A stretch of 64,000 nucleotides of DNA from Tethya wilhelma (Eukaryota > Porifera > Demospongiae > Tethyida > Tethyidae), in the NCBI GenBank assembly GCA_964030475.1, contig CAXIPT010000005.1, positions 4,607,960 through 4,671,959 on the forward strand, written 5' to 3'. Shown piece by piece: positions 1-14,843 of this stretch. The position numbers and the translations under genes are program-made. Within the stretch, counting starts at the first letter, position 1, and each line of letters starts with the position of its first letter. Under the pieces are notes generated by a model. That model did no database searches. It was not told where the DNA came from and was given only the letters and a program-made list of their open reading frames with translations.

Positions 1-105
1 CTATGGAACATTAGTCTTCTCGATCTATTCTCTAAACTGAGTACTATATATAGCAGTAGACTAACTAACCAACCATTGCAAATTGAAATCACTCATCAAT
101 GTTAT

Positions 106-354
106 AGGAACTGTGTCACAATATAAGTGCTGTTTTGTTACCCAAATAAATGCGTGACGTAGCGTGATCTGGGTACCACGTCCAGATACTAGCTCTGTGT
201 ACATACGTGTATTGTGTGTTTGTCAACAAAAAAATGTCACAAACGCTAGAAACAAACAAAAAATGTCACAAAAGGTCATATATAGAATGTCATAAGACAT
301 CACACATTTTATTTTTAGTAACAAAACAGCGCTTATGTAGTGACACAGTTCTTT
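106..354. mobile_element. Foldback (MITE-like) element with long imperfect terminal inverted repeats
   Basis: The segment at about 107-151 (GGAACTGTGTCAC, then a GCTGTTTTGTTAC block and AAATAAA) reappears inverted at about 308-353, where the plus strand reads AAATAAA-like DNA, GTAACAAAACAGC and then GTGACACAGTTC. The arms are roughly 40-45 bases with a few mismatches and enclose about 150 bases with no coding potential. This fits a non-autonomous DNA transposon. I could not fix a target-site duplication. It ends about 20 bases before an IQGAP-like exon. Confidence 0.6.
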
Positions 355-374
355 AAATGTGCTATTCTCTCCAG

Positions 375-2602
375 GTGTCATCGCGAGACAAGGACCCTCT
401 CTGTGAGCTGTTGAGAGATGTCCCAGAACCCACTGCAGAGATGCTCACCAACCACAACACAACAGTTCAACTCAACCTCATTCAGACTAGGGACAACCTA
501 GGTCTGTCACGGAGCTGTCACAAATGTGGTGTGTGTGTGTGAACAGTAGCTTTCAGCTCTAGTGTTGCTATCAATACAAGCGTCTAGTATTAGTGCAAGT
601 CGAGACAGTTGGATAGTTAGGGTCTGAATGAGCATTGTGTGTATGTGTTGTATAGGTGAATGTGTGTATGATAAGTGGCTGACTGTGAATGAATGAATGT
701 ATGTATGTATGTATGTAATGTATGCGTGGTTTGAATGTTTGATTGAGTACTGGTGCAGGTCGTATGTACCCTTCATTGCTCAATGAATGTTCACTCTGTA
801 TGGCATGTTCTTTTGAAATGTAAATGTCACTGTGCATGGTTTGCATCTACACTGTAGAGTTGCCGACCTTTGCACCCAGAGGTGTGTCGCTGGACGTATC
901 GGACGAGATTGCTACCACCCGAAGACAGTGCAAGCATCTATTACTGCGTCTGTTTGGAAAGGTATACACCTAATCATTTTTGTGTCTGTATATGCAAAAT
1001 TATCTGTGTGGATTCATGCGGTACAAGTATGGAGTGCCTGTGTTCTCTTGAAGGTTCATCGTAGTGTTGCTGATAACTTGAGTACACAAGGTTTCATGGT
1101 GAAATAATTTCGTGATTTTTGTGATTAGACTACATTTCAAAAGAAAAGTTTCCATGAAAGTCGCACATAGCCGATCATGATTCATAACATTTTAACACAA
1201 AAAATTAACTCTAAACCCCAAAGAAAGGCGATTCACAAGCTTTTTGTGCCAAATAAATTAATTTGTAGCTATACCTATAATAATAATAATAATAATAATA
1301 ATTGTGTTTCTAATGTGCATGTGTGTATTCATGAGTATGGTATGTCTTGTGTGTGTATCCCATGTTCTTCACATCCTGCCGTTGCAATACTGAAACATGT
1401 TTTGACTTGACCTCAAATTGCTGGCAGTCTCGATGCAGAAACAAGGAAACGGTGCCCAAGTAAGAATGTAACTGGCCCTAGTACCTCTGACCCTGGTTGT
1501 AGCTGCGTTTCAGTATTTGAGGTAGTGAAAATGGGCACAAAAGATACATCCACAAGGAAATGTCCTTTCACTGGAAAAAAATATATTTAGTCCGTCCATT
1601 TTTCTAAGGGAAAAAAAATGCAAGTTACTCACTTTTTTTTTTTGTCTTTTCGTGAGTAATAACATCGCCACAAATGTACTCATGAATTATTCATGATGAG
1701 ATGATGCGCCCACTCTCCATATAAGGTCAATGTCTGAGTCGTCATGGCAGCTCGTACAGAGACAATGGGAAGTAATTTGTTCCTCTCTTCAGAGAGTGTA
1801 ACTCTAGTCAAGTAGCCACTGCATTCACTGACTGGTCCATGGGATTGGTTTGAGGCCTTGTGGTTGGGGACTGTGGGCGCCTGATTGCAGCCAGTCTAGA
1901 CCCACTCAGCCTCATCATTTGAACATTTGAACATTTGAACACTCCATTCATGGGGTGAGAAGATAGCCTTGGTGTTTCTTTGAAGCCAGAGAACCTCAAT
2001 GTTGATGGGCCGGTCTACAACTCACAGCTCCTTCATGCTTCAACAGCCTCAACACAAATTCACAACTGTTAATTTCTTTCTCTATAAGCTCACCACCTTT
2101 GAAGCTTTAGTACCTCAAGAGCTCTGTTTTCTCAGCTACTAGCTGATCAGTGGATTAACTGCAGCATGGCCACTTCAGAGAGAACTGCTAGTCATATTCA
2201 TGACAAACAACACCATTATCTCCTTAGCTTACATTCAAGCACAAGTGAGCCAGTGGTTTTCTGAAGGTCAGGCCTTACCAATGACCTGTGGTGGCCTATG
2301 TATGTGTGTGTGTGTGTGTGTGTAACCATGGTGCTGCTTATCACTCACATTTTCACTGTTATTGTGGCACATCAAAGTCATCAGGCCTATTGTTAGATTG
2401 TTAATGCTCTTAATTAATCCTTGGCTATCACAACTATCCTATCAGCCATCTTACAATTCTTTGGTACAATGTGATGGTGCATGGAGTGTGCTTGTCCTGC
2501 TAAGTATGTGAGAAGCTTTTTTGTTAGACTTTTTCAGAATTGTCTGGAATAGCTGTATACCTGTTATCAGATCGTTATAGTTATCTCTTGTTTGTGTCTG
2601 TT

Positions 2603-2635
<33 letters not shown>

Positions 2636-2637
2636 AN

Positions 2638-2736
<99 letters not shown>

Positions 2737-2990
2737 CACTGTGTGTATGCGTGCGTGTGTTCGAAGGGTTCTGTTATGTATTATGTAGTGGTTATGATTT
2801 GTATTTGATTGGGTCCACCCTCTTCTTCTCTTCACTGATCATCTGTTTCTAATGGCAGCATGGTGCTATCTATATAGTATTTCATCTCTGGTTACAGTCA
2901 GTTTTTAGTTGACTACATTTTACGTAATGGTGCAAGTGTGTGTGTGTGTGTGTGTTGTGTACACAATGTGTGTGGCAATGTGTTTTCACA

Positions 2991-3035
<45 letters not shown>

Positions 3036-4154
3036 GTAGTAGGTGTGTAAATGTACATGAGAATGTGCATTTGCTAGATGCCATTGTAATTATCATTCCA
3101 TCATAATACATATTGTATGTGTATTTTATGTATATATATATTTTTTACCCAAATTAATTTTCCTGTAGGAAAAACCACAAGAAGTGTGGGGAATTGGCAG
3201 ATGTGTTGGTTGCTGGTTTGGACAAGGCCAGGGTGTTGCGTGTGTGGGTGTGTGGTATTTTCAGCACTGGCTGGCCAAGGGGTTGCTTGCATCCATTCAT
3301 CCCATTATTGAATTGCTCCAGGCTCTGAGGATACAGCTACACAAATTGATTTTGAGTTGGAATCCAAGTTGGAACATGGCGCGCTGCAAATTGCCGCAAT
3401 TTCCTTCGCTTTTGTGTTCTATAACTCTTCTGATGTAAAAAAAACTATTTTGTTGAAAAATGGAATATTAGGTCACCAGAGGTTAACGAGATGCATCAGT
3501 ATGATGGGTTGTAAACTGTAGCTGTAACTCGGGTTTTCTCAAAATCTAATTCTGATGCTGATTTTTCCCTTGACCAAGTAATGCTCCATCCTTTGCTTCC
3601 AATTGCCAAATATTCATAATGACGTTAGCATACATGGGATGTGGTAACCAGTATGTTGCACACGCGGTGCTCAGCTGTGATGATGATGATAGCCTTGGTG
3701 TCTCAGCCCTGCATGGTGGTTGGGTTTAATCTAATATTGGTTTCCCTCCTGCGAGTGGTGAGCTAGCAACCAGGAGTGGGTGTAGGAGATGGTGTAACTG
3801 AAAGTGGAGAGTTTTTCCCACCTACGGATGTGAACTTTAGACTTTTGAGTATAAATTAGTCACATTTGCCATTCCATACTCTGTACTGTTACTGGTGCAC
3901 ACTACTAGTAAAGATGAGGCTATCTCTGTGTATTATGATATTTGTAGCATTTTTCATCTTACTCAGTTGTACATGGTTCCATGCCATGTCTTCTGTGTGT
4001 GATTGATTGATTGTGCATCAACGTGCGGCTCTAAGTGGTGTGTCTGTATATATAGCTACCACTGGCCACCTTTGTTTAGCTAGATCAGCTGAGTCACAGA
4101 CTCAACCAAGACCACTTTCTTTAAAGAATTCCCAGCTGGTCTTTCTGCTCAATA

Positions 4155-4239
<85 letters not shown>

Positions 4240-5337
4240 ACATACAATGGCACTAACATTCTAGTGTGACTTGACTGGCTAGCATATTTGTGGTCTACCT
4301 CTCATCCAGTTGTTGCATTCATTCACTGGAGCTCAGTGTCCCTGGTCTCTATAGGATCTATTGTTGTGGGCTAGTAGCATTGGAAGGTGAACAGTGCCAT
4401 TGAGAATTCAAGGAGATGTGTGACAGCCTGTGATATATAGGTGCTCTATGAATCGAATCGTTCAGCAACTCGTGACTATTTGATCGTGTTTTTTGGTAGC
4501 TTGCCAAGGAGACCCATGTCTACTCTCATGTAGACCCTAGCGCAGATTGTGCTCTCTCAGAAACTGTGTGTTGGTGTGATGCACTGCATTGTGTACAATT
4601 AGCAATGAGTGGATGGGAACTAATCTCATTTCTCACTCCCCTTAGAAGACTTAGTCTGCCTCTGAACACTGCCCACACACTCTAGCTGGAAGGCTTTGGG
4701 TAGGAGTGTGTGTAGATACACACATACACACACTCAACCCTGTGGCATGTTAGTAGGCTGGGGAGCTTCATCACTGATTGATTGGGTGGTGTGTGTGTGT
4801 GTGTGTGTGTGTATGACCTGATATAGTGTGGTGTACATGGCTGGTAGTAAGTATGTGATATGGACAGAACTGAAGGGTCTCTTCTCAGTATGCTAAAGGT
4901 TAAACGGGGTCAATTTTAGTGGATTCTTTCGGCTGGGCTACAAAGCTGCTCGCTGTTTGAAGACTCTTGAAGGAGCTGTCGAAGCTTTGTGTAATTTTGT
5001 TTGGAATTCTACCAACAGTGATTTGCAGTGCTTCAAAGTGCCATTATAGTAATTCTATACCAATTGGATTAGTGGTTGAAGGTATTGGGTGTCTAGCATG
5101 TGGAAGATAAGCTATTGGTGCACACTCTGTGGACCAGTGGGATTCAATGCTTTCACTATCCTGTTTCACTGTTGCACTATATCAATCACTGTGGGTTTTC
5201 CTCAAGTATTACTATTGCACTGTATGTGTTTGTGTGTGTGTTAGTGTATGTATGTTTCGGCACTTGTTGGAGTTGATGCGTTGCGCTCTGTGTAGGGGTA
5301 TCACTGTTGTTTTTTTATAATTTTCATTGGCTTTTGC

Positions 5338-5384
<47 letters not shown>

Positions 5385-8300
5385 ACGTATGTCATGCGCT
5401 TAGTTATTCATGTGTGTGAGTGCACGCGTGTGTGTGCACATGGAATGACACGCAATGGAAGCTTGAAACTGTATTTTAAACTTGAAAGAGTGCACAAAGA
5501 GCTTTGATATTGGCAACCCTCGCAGACACAAGGCCATTAGCTATTAGCTCACTTCCTGAGCTGCTCACTTTACACAACAACAAGAGAACCACTTCAGCAA
5601 CCAGACCCTCCCAACCCTCAACTCCTCTAGGTCATGTTTACAGCCTCTTCCAGGATGTTTTATTTACTACCAATGGAACAACTGCTAAACTTAGTTAGCC
5701 TCCCTCTGTTGACTTAGCACTAGGCAACTCCAGCTGTATCCTCTTGTCTTGAGAGCTGGAGAACATGGAACACCAGCTAGTGGGCCTATGAATATGAGCA
5801 TGGACTTGAGTGGCTCTTGTGTGCTGCTGTGTCTCTGGAGTGGATGCTAAACACAACCAAAACATGTGTCAAGTCCCTCCTTTTTACTAGCGGGCAGCGC
5901 TTGGTCATGAATATCCTAAATAGGCCGGTTTTTGTCTAATTAGTTTGAAGTGGAATTCAAAATCAGGTTAATCTTTTTTCCTTGGGTGCTCTAACAATCA
6001 CATACCCATCCCTCAACTGCCCACTGAACAGTGTACTTAAGTGGTTGTTTCATCAATTGATAAGCAATCACCATGTGCTTTTTTTGTTGTCAACTGCATT
6101 TAATGCTGCAACTAAGGATGTATGTAACCTTACGTAAGGCACGTGGTATCAATAATTATTTTAAGCAACACTATCTTTAGTGGTATCTACAGAAACAAAC
6201 ACTACCAGGCGAGAACTTGTCAAATTTTCTCTGAACCAGGTCTGGGAGCAAAAGAGGAACAAAGGCCGTGGTCTGGATGCGTGCCATCATCCACCTACAA
6301 CCTACACACTCGCTAACATCAATTCAAACACCACTATCAGCTCCTCATCTCATCCTTCCAAGCTGCTCTCCATCCAAATACAACACTGGTCTATTTGAAG
6401 TCTGTTTATTTTTACGCTTCATAAATGTCCCGGGTCTGTTGTTAGTGAGACGGTTTCAATGGCTTATTTGTACACTCCTACTTGCCACTAAGCTACCAAC
6501 CATATTCACCAAGAGTGCATCTGGTTCATGGTTTATGTATGTGTGATGTCATTTGTTCGTACGGGTGGTCCTGTACGGGAAGGGTTTTATTGTGCTGCTA
6601 ATGTGTGTGTGTGGTGGTGTTATTGTTGCAGACCTGTGTTTGTGTTTCTAGGACAATCAACAAGAGTGGCTTGTTTGGTGTATCACATTCTACCACCAGT
6701 CTACAGGCATTACTACTGCCAGGTGTCCTCTCTCTCTCTCTCTCTCTCTTTCTTTCTCTTCCTCCTCCCTCTCTCTCTTCATCTGTGTGTGTGTATGCGT
6801 CATTTAACGACTGATACTTGTTTTGTCCATTCACTGGCTAAATAGGTTATTTGCACTGTCAGGGTAAGTGGAGGGCAGTATAGGATGTCAGTGCGTTTGT
6901 CCCAGATTTCTCTTACGTCATCAATTCCTTCCTATTCCAATTTTTTGACTATGTGCTCCCAAATTGTGCTTCTTTTTTTGCTGGAAGCAGTTATAACGAT
7001 CCTCAAAAATTAAACTTCAAATCCTACCATGGACTACTATGGCCACAGACCCACAGTGAGAAAGACAAATTTGTAAAACTTAAATCTAGCGACCAAGGTG
7101 AGTGGCCATTATTGAGGAGGTGGTCTCTTGTCTAGGGTGATCGTTAAGAGGAGTTCCACTCTACAAAATTCTTCTGTAATAAACAATCAATTCAAAGAGG
7201 GGCACTCTCGCTAATGAAGCTTCCAAGGCTCATCAACTGACGTATCATAACAAACAAACATCACAGCAACCAGCAGCACACTCCACACAGATGTACATTG
7301 GGTCTAAGTGCGGACACGTGTTAGTATTGTGTCTTCCAACACGCTCTCTTCCTAGTTATGATCACTGCCACTTAGCAGTTAAGTGGCTGCAATACACGCA
7401 GTACTGCATTCCTCCAACTCCAATGGTTGGTTTCACCAGCACTGAACGTACAGGTAGTTGAGGAAATAACTGCAGACATCACACACGCTCCACGAAGAGC
7501 TAGAGTCTGCCTGTCGGTCGAAACTGAGCAAGTCTGTTATTGTGATAGGTATGTCACGTCGTGTGTGATGCACTGAAGAGGTCAAAGTTCGATTGACGTG
7601 GATGAGTAAATGTGTACTGTGCAATTATGTGTGCCTACCTACGTATGTGTCCTTGCGTGGTTGTTTGACGTTTGTACTGTTTGTGGTACGGTTGATTTGG
7701 ATTGGAATGTTGTGTGTGTGTGTGAGTGTTCACGTGTGGATAAGTGGGACACAAGTGATGGATCGAATGTCAAAGGAGAGTGGTTGGTATTGTCTGGAGA
7801 GGTCATAATAATGATGTAATAATGATGTCGTTGCATAAGATCTTTTCATGTAAAGATGTTTATTTAAATTAGAGTGTCCAGGAAGCACACATGGTGTTAA
7901 ACTTTGACCTTTTTATACACCCCCCCCCAAAAAAAAAAAAAAGAAAACTGCCTTCAATATGCAATTAGAACTACCTGGTCTTGTATAGGTGGCCATTGAA
8001 ACTCATGATTATTTGACAATTTAGCTAGCCGTTTTTACTATCATCGCTACATCTCCTGATGTGCCATCTACTACTTCAGCTATAATCTGTCTAGGAGGGA
8101 GAGTGTTATGGTCTGTTAGCTCATCCGTGTGGCACACACACATGCTCACACATGCCTGCACATGTTGTGAGTACTAGCCTGCTAATATTCTAATATCTAA
8201 TTTCAAAACATCACTCCTTCTGTCTCAGGCAAGAGTGCTACACGAGCAATGAAGCATTCTTGAGCCTAGAAGGGGGAAAAAAAAAAAGCTGCAAATATGA

Positions 8301-10071
8301 ACTTCTGAAAACAATTCTTGCTGCTAACATGAGATTTGATGTGATGGAACATCGATCTCTAGATTCTCTGGAGGCCGTTGTGATGTAGCTAAGCTTCATA
8401 TGGAAGTGGTGTGTTGGGAGGAACAAGTAGTGCCCCACACAGAGACATGCCAGTGGTTGGCTGAAGGATGGAATGCTACTAGGTAGAGTTCTTACAGCCT
8501 TGAGAGAGTGGGAGGCTGGTGGTTGAACCAGATGGCACTGTTTGTGATATACGCACACACACATGTACACAGTAATGCATGTGTACATGTGTATGTAATG
8601 TTGCAGCTCAGTTCACGTAGTAGTATTTGTAATCCATTCTGATTAGATGTGTACTTAAAATCACCCAAGTTGCATTNATTGGGTCTAAGTGCGGACACGT
8701 GTTAGTATTGTGTCTTCCAACACGCTCTCTTCCTAGTTATGATCACTGCCACTTAGCAGTTAAGTGGCTGCAATACACGCAGTACTGCATTCCTCCAACT
8801 CCAATGGTTGGTTTCACCAGCACTGAACGTACAGGTAGTTGAGGAAATAACTGCAGACATCACACACGCTCCACGAAGAGCTAGAGTCTGCCTGTCGGTC
8901 GAAACTGAGCAAGTCTGTTATTGTGATAGGTATGTCACGTCGTGTGTGATGCACTGAAGAGGTCAAAGTTCGATTGACGTGGATGAGTAAATGTGTACTG
9001 TGCAATTATGTGTGCCTACCTACGTATGTGTCCTTGCGTGGTTGTTTGACGTTTGTACTGTTTGTGGTACGGTTGATTTGGATTGGAATGTTGTGTGTGT
9101 GTGTGAGTGTTCACGTGTGGATAAGTGGGACACAAGTGATAGATCGAATGTCAAAGGAGAGTGGTTAGTATTGTCTGGAGAGGTCATAATTATGATGTAA
9201 TAATGATGTCGTTGCATAAGATCTTTTCATGTGAAGATGTTTATTTAAATTAGAGTGTCCAGGAAGCACACATGGTGTTAAACTTTGACCTTTTTATACC
9301 CCCCCCCCCAAAAAAAAGAAAAGAAAACTGCCTTCAATATGCAATTAGAACTACCTGGTCTTGTATAGGTGGCCATTGAAACTCATGATCATTTGACAAT
9401 TTAGCTAGCCGTTTTTACTATCATCGCTACATCTCCTGATGTGCCATCTACTACTTCAGCTATAATCTGTCTAGGAGTGAGAGTGTTATGGTCTGTTAGC
9501 TCATCCGTGTGGCACACACACATGCTCACACATGCCTGCACATGTTGTGAGTACTAGCCTGCTAATATTTTAATATCTAATTTCAAAACATCACTCCTTC
9601 TGTCTCAGTCAAGAGTGCTACACGAGCAATGAAGCATTCTGAAGCCTAGAAGGGGAAAAAAAAAAAAAAGAAGCTGCAAATATGAACTTTTGAAAACAAT
9701 TCTTGCTGCTAACATGAGATTTGATGTGACGGAACATCGATCTCTAGATTCTCTGGAGTCCGTTGTGATGTAGCTAGGCTTCATATGGAAGTGGTGTGTT
9801 GGGAGGTACAAGTAGTGCCCCACACAGAGACATGCCAGTGGTTGGCTGAAGGATGGAATGCTACTAGGTAGAGTTCTTACAGCCTTGAGAGAGTGGGAGG
9901 CTGGTGGTTGAACCAGATGGCACTGTTTATGATATACGCACACACACATGTACACAGTAATGCATGTGTACATGTGTATGTAATGTTGCAGCTCAGTTCA
10001 CATAATAGTATTTGTAATCCATTCTGATTAGATGTGTACTTAAAATCATCCAAGTTGCATTGAAAATATCT

Positions 10072-10123
<52 letters not shown>

Positions 10124-11190
10124 AGGCTCCTCACTGTCTTCAAGCTCCTTCATTAGACGATGCTCTCTCCCTGGCTCTAGCCTCTCCTCTCAGAGATGTT
10201 GTATCAGATGCTGAGCTCACAGGAGAGCTCATTAGCAATCTCAGACAGCTTGGAGGACTCACCCAACAGGGAAAGGATCTCTTTGAAGAAATACAGACTG
10301 TAAGTTGTTTTTTTTTTGTGGTTTTGTAGAATGTTTTTGATGCAATTAAATTGTGTGTGCTTTATTTTTGTAATTTCTGTGCATGTGTATCTGATCCAAT
10401 TTAAAAAATTTTTTACCCAAATTTTTTTTTGATCAATTACAAATTTGATCAAGCCTCCAACCCACCACTCTATTCAGTGTGTGTATAATTTATAGCATAT
10501 TCATTGTGTGTGTGTATATGGCTGGTCCACAATCCGACTATACTCAATGGTTACAGCTTCAGCTACAAGCTAGGACAAGACCTCCCTGAACCTAGTTGCC
10601 AGAGCTGAGCATGAAGTGACATTCCATTAGTAGCCATTGCCCATACACCTCCCCTGCCATGTTTAGCTCCTGTGTCTCACATTGAGTCACCTCCCAATCA
10701 CAGTTTTCAATATAATTGCATTCCATGGCACATTTTTGGCATTCCTTTCAATTACGAGGACATATTTTATGTCGCATGTCAGTGGTATGTGTGTGTGTGT
10801 ATGTATCTGCCATGTGGAACTAACGTGGTATACATGGTGATAAAGTCTAAGTGCCAATCTTATCTGCACTCACACACGCGCACACACACACACACACATA
10901 CACACACACACGCACACACACACAAAAAAAGAAAAGCTATGATATTCAATTTTACAACTGCCTCCAAAAAATTTCAATTTTACTCCGTTCAATTATTATT
11001 ATAATATGCTCTAATGACTGGGTGCTCCCCCAGTGCTACCAAATATGCAACCCTTTCCATGCATGGAACAGGCCACATGCCCTCCTAGACAAGCTCCTCC
11101 ATATATAGGGCACGGAAATTTAACAACCTCTACCCTCCCTATGGTCTAGACAGCCAATGTACACACACACGCACACACACACGCACACAC

Positions 11191-11236
<46 letters not shown>

Positions 11237-12221
11237 GTGTGTGCTTGTAACAAAAGCTGCTAGGTTCACACGCGCTGTGTTGCTCACTTGTATAATATTC
11301 GAGTGGAAGTTACTTTCAGTGTATGTGTGCATTAGTACTGAGGTTGTTGTCAACAGTGCATACCATGTAATTTTGCAAGTGCCTATTACAGAGAGAGCGG
11401 GAACCTTATCCAATTACATGTGTTTGAACTGCAGATCCCAATTTGTCGTGTTTATCCTGGCCGGTTGCCTTTTCCCCTGGGTACTAGTTAGGATGGATCC
11501 CTTCCTGGCAATATATCAGTTTACAGTGTGTTGATATACAGTGTACACTGGAATGTGTGCTCTTATAGGGAGGGTGGGAGATAGGGAGCAGCTATGGAGA
11601 TGATGCTGTAGATGGAGCTGTGGTAACACTGTAGCTGTGAACATGTGAACTGAATCTGCGATTATTTTGGCTTTAGCCACTATATATGCATCATGTGTTA
11701 ATAAAAGTTATTTCTACTGCTCTAGGTTTTAAACAAAATGTTTAACTTTGAAAAAGAAAAGTAATGTTTCTTTCTCCATTTTTTCTCTGCAGTGTTTTCC
11801 TGATCACAAAGTGATGCTCCAAAAAGCAAGATTGGAGTTGAAGAGTCTCAGAAGTGTGTATGAGGTATGTAAGGCTGACACAAGTGTGTGTAGATAATTC
11901 TGGTAGTGTGGTTTGAATTTCCAGCACCTGGTTTTAACAGTGAGTCCACAAGAGCCAGTAATTTCTTTTGATCAGGCCAAAATGCCAGCCAGCATGTGAA
12001 ATTCACAGCCTGTGAACCAGCTTGGTGTGGTTGGAGGGGCCTGTGCTGTGTTCCCAATATTGATGTCCACAACTTAACATTATGGTAGACCTAAACACAC
12101 TCACTGGTTTGTTATTTACTAGAAAAATGTTCATCCATGTGCACTACATGGACACTCACATACACAGATGCATCAGGCGCATGCACACACACACACACAC
12201 TCACACACGCACACACACATT

Positions 12222-12261
<40 letters not shown>

Positions 12262-14800
12262 GCCCAAACTAGCACCTGCTCTCAGGTTCCATTCCCTTCC
12301 ATATCCTATTAAAGACTTCATAAACATACACACACATGCAATAGACTCAGATACTATACACACAAACAAGTACCTCACATGCTGTTTGTCATAGCTATAG
12401 AACAAACAAGGCAACAGCTGCCTCGCTACACACAGTCCAGATCACTTCCCACATAGCAACTCACCAAAAACTCTAATCTTTGGTTTTGCTGTTGCATTAT
12501 GGAGATTGGTTATGTGTGGAATGAACACCAGTCTTTGATGTGGGCTAGAATGCTTGACAACATTCAATACACCAAACATACACACGCACACTGATATTTG
12601 AGCACCAATTGCTTGCACACAAATCTAAACTAGATGCTTGTTGCTAACTACCAAGACCAAAGGATCGTGCATGTTTTGAAAATGCTCTCGTGTTCTTTAA
12701 CCATCTTATCCTTGTATTTTGTAAACAGAGTGTTTTTTGTGATGTCTTCTAGCCATGGTCACCTATGTGTTGTTGACTGACCCCCCAGCCAGACTGTGTG
12801 TGAGACTGTGTGTGATAATATTTATTTATGGGAACAGCTTGCTTCCCTGACAACTAGGGATGGATGCAACAAAATGTAAATTAACCAGACTAAAACTGAA
12901 AATACAAGATTGGATTTTAGCCTTTTTCCCCTCTGGTACCCCCCTCCCTAGGAAAAATAGAAAAGAAAAGAAAAGAAAGTATATTCGCATTGTTGACTGC
13001 TGAGTGATAGGCAGACAACACCTATAATTTTTCCGTTTCTTTTCAATCAACCTGTTATGTGTCATTTGTGAGCTTTCATAATTGCAAATAACCTGCTCTA
13101 ATTATACAAATAGGGCTATAATGATATATTATGATGGTATGGTGAGATGAGTGAGAGAGTGTGTGTAGTTTTTCTGTACTTCCTACGAGAGCACTCCACT
13201 GACAGATGCCACCATGGGGTATTTTCTCCAGTTGTTGCTCACACCTTGGCCCGCCATTCAGCCAACTCTATGGGAATAAGTAACTGTTACAAGAAGCACT
13301 TTGCTCGCACGTTGCAAAAGAATTTTCTCCCTCTATAGCTCCTCTAGATATTGAGTCTAATGCTCTCAGTGTGAAGAAATGTTCTGTGTGTAGAGTCTTT
13401 TGAGGCAATTTGTTTGCAGTATTATTGTGGGTTGGGCCAGCGTGTACCTTTGTATAGAATCTGGTGATGGCTACATGGCAACAACATGCCAGTAATACAT
13501 GTATGCTAATACACATAATCCATTCATTTGTACTCACACTCTTGCTGCATAGTTACACACACATACACATACTCGTGTATTATGAACTATTATGTAGTCT
13601 ATTTGCCATTTGGGTGTAGAAAATTCGCAGGTGTACGTGTATGTTTTATGCAATATATTGTTTTATTTTCGGTGCCTCATTTTTGGGATGGCTACATTAG
13701 CCATGTACAATTTTTACATGTAGCGTATATGTTAGTACATAGAGCAGTCGTATGTATGTGTGTTTGTACATCCCAAACGCTATCATTTTCTGTTAGTGTG
13801 GGAAATGTATGCCTGACTCTAATTAGCGTTCTCGACCAAAGAATCCACTTTATCTCGTTAGGACATTCCCGACCACCTCCAGGTGGGTTTCTGCCAACTT
13901 CAAATAAACGGTTGCCATGGCGCTACCCTTAGTGGAGGAATTTCCATTTTGTTTTGACTACTCTTTCTTTCTCTGGCCCCCTCTCAAGTGCTACCCCTCT
14001 TGATGAGGTTAAGTGAAGATCATGTAAATTGACCATCTTTCATGCTGTGAGCTTGTCTTTGACTTGAAGACGCCTGGCTCTGTCTGGACCTCTCTCTAGC
14101 TAGCTCCTGTCTGCGCCTGAAGGAAGTATAAGTGTACATATTCTCACAGTCCCTTGGTAAATATTATGTATTCCATTTTGACTGTGTTTTACCCGTGGAA
14201 TGTTTATGTAATAAAAATACATCAATCATCGATATCGGTGTGTTTACGTTCTCAATGTTCTAGGGTTTTATTTCCTGTGCTTTGAAGATAGGTTATATCA
14301 CCTGTTCTGAGTTGAAACGCTCACACACACTCAATGTTATTGCTTGTAGGTTAATTGAGTTGTACATAGCACCACTTCCCATGACATTAGCTACACAGTA
14401 TGCTCTTCGACCACATCTTATTGACATTTGTTTATGCAAAAGATCTTTTGAGTGGTGAAAAAAATATCCACTTTAAGTGGAACTTATCTCACCTCTCTAA
14501 CCCATTTGGAAGCAGCGGAATTTGATTATCGGTCAAAAAAGGCTACTCTTTTGAAATGACCCAATAAAGTATGTACTTTAAGAAGCTGTAGATTTATTGC
14601 TGTTTGGCTGTAGAAATATTGACTTTGGGTAAGAGAATGTGAGTTATTTATGGTGAGGTTCCCAAGGAAAGAATACCCACAGTAGCACACACCAGTGCAC
14701 ACATCCTACTCTTATTTCATCATTAGTGGAGACACCTTGTCACCATGATTACAGAAAAAAAAAGAATTGTCAGTGAAGCATTCACACACACACCTTGAAC

Positions 14801-14843
<43 letters not shown>

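Larger units (their letters stand above)
529..10125 (+). other. Non-coding introns of the IQGAP-like gene, rich in microsatellites
   Basis: Apart from the 104-base exon at 858-961, I find no exon with IQGAP similarity here. Long GT/CA tracts occur at about 2605-2729 (interrupted by N at 2637), 2936-3035, 4155-4246 and 5340-5382. A polypyrimidine CT tract at 10075-10120 leads straight into the acceptor of the exon at 10126. The second half is taken up by a 1.4 kb duplicated block around the N at 8677. Confidence 0.6.

Noticed and set aside
6953..7135. Possible extra IQGAP-like exon with a strong donor (CAAG|GTGAGT near 7098)
   Set aside because: The encoded residues do not resemble the IQGAP C-terminus, and the flanking exons already join in phase 0.
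11157..11534. 125-codon frame starting in a CA tract
   Set aside because: Poly Thr-His from a microsatellite followed by sequence with no family resemblance.
13528..13932. 134-codon plus-strand frame
   Set aside because: Low-complexity start and no similarity to a known family; intronic.
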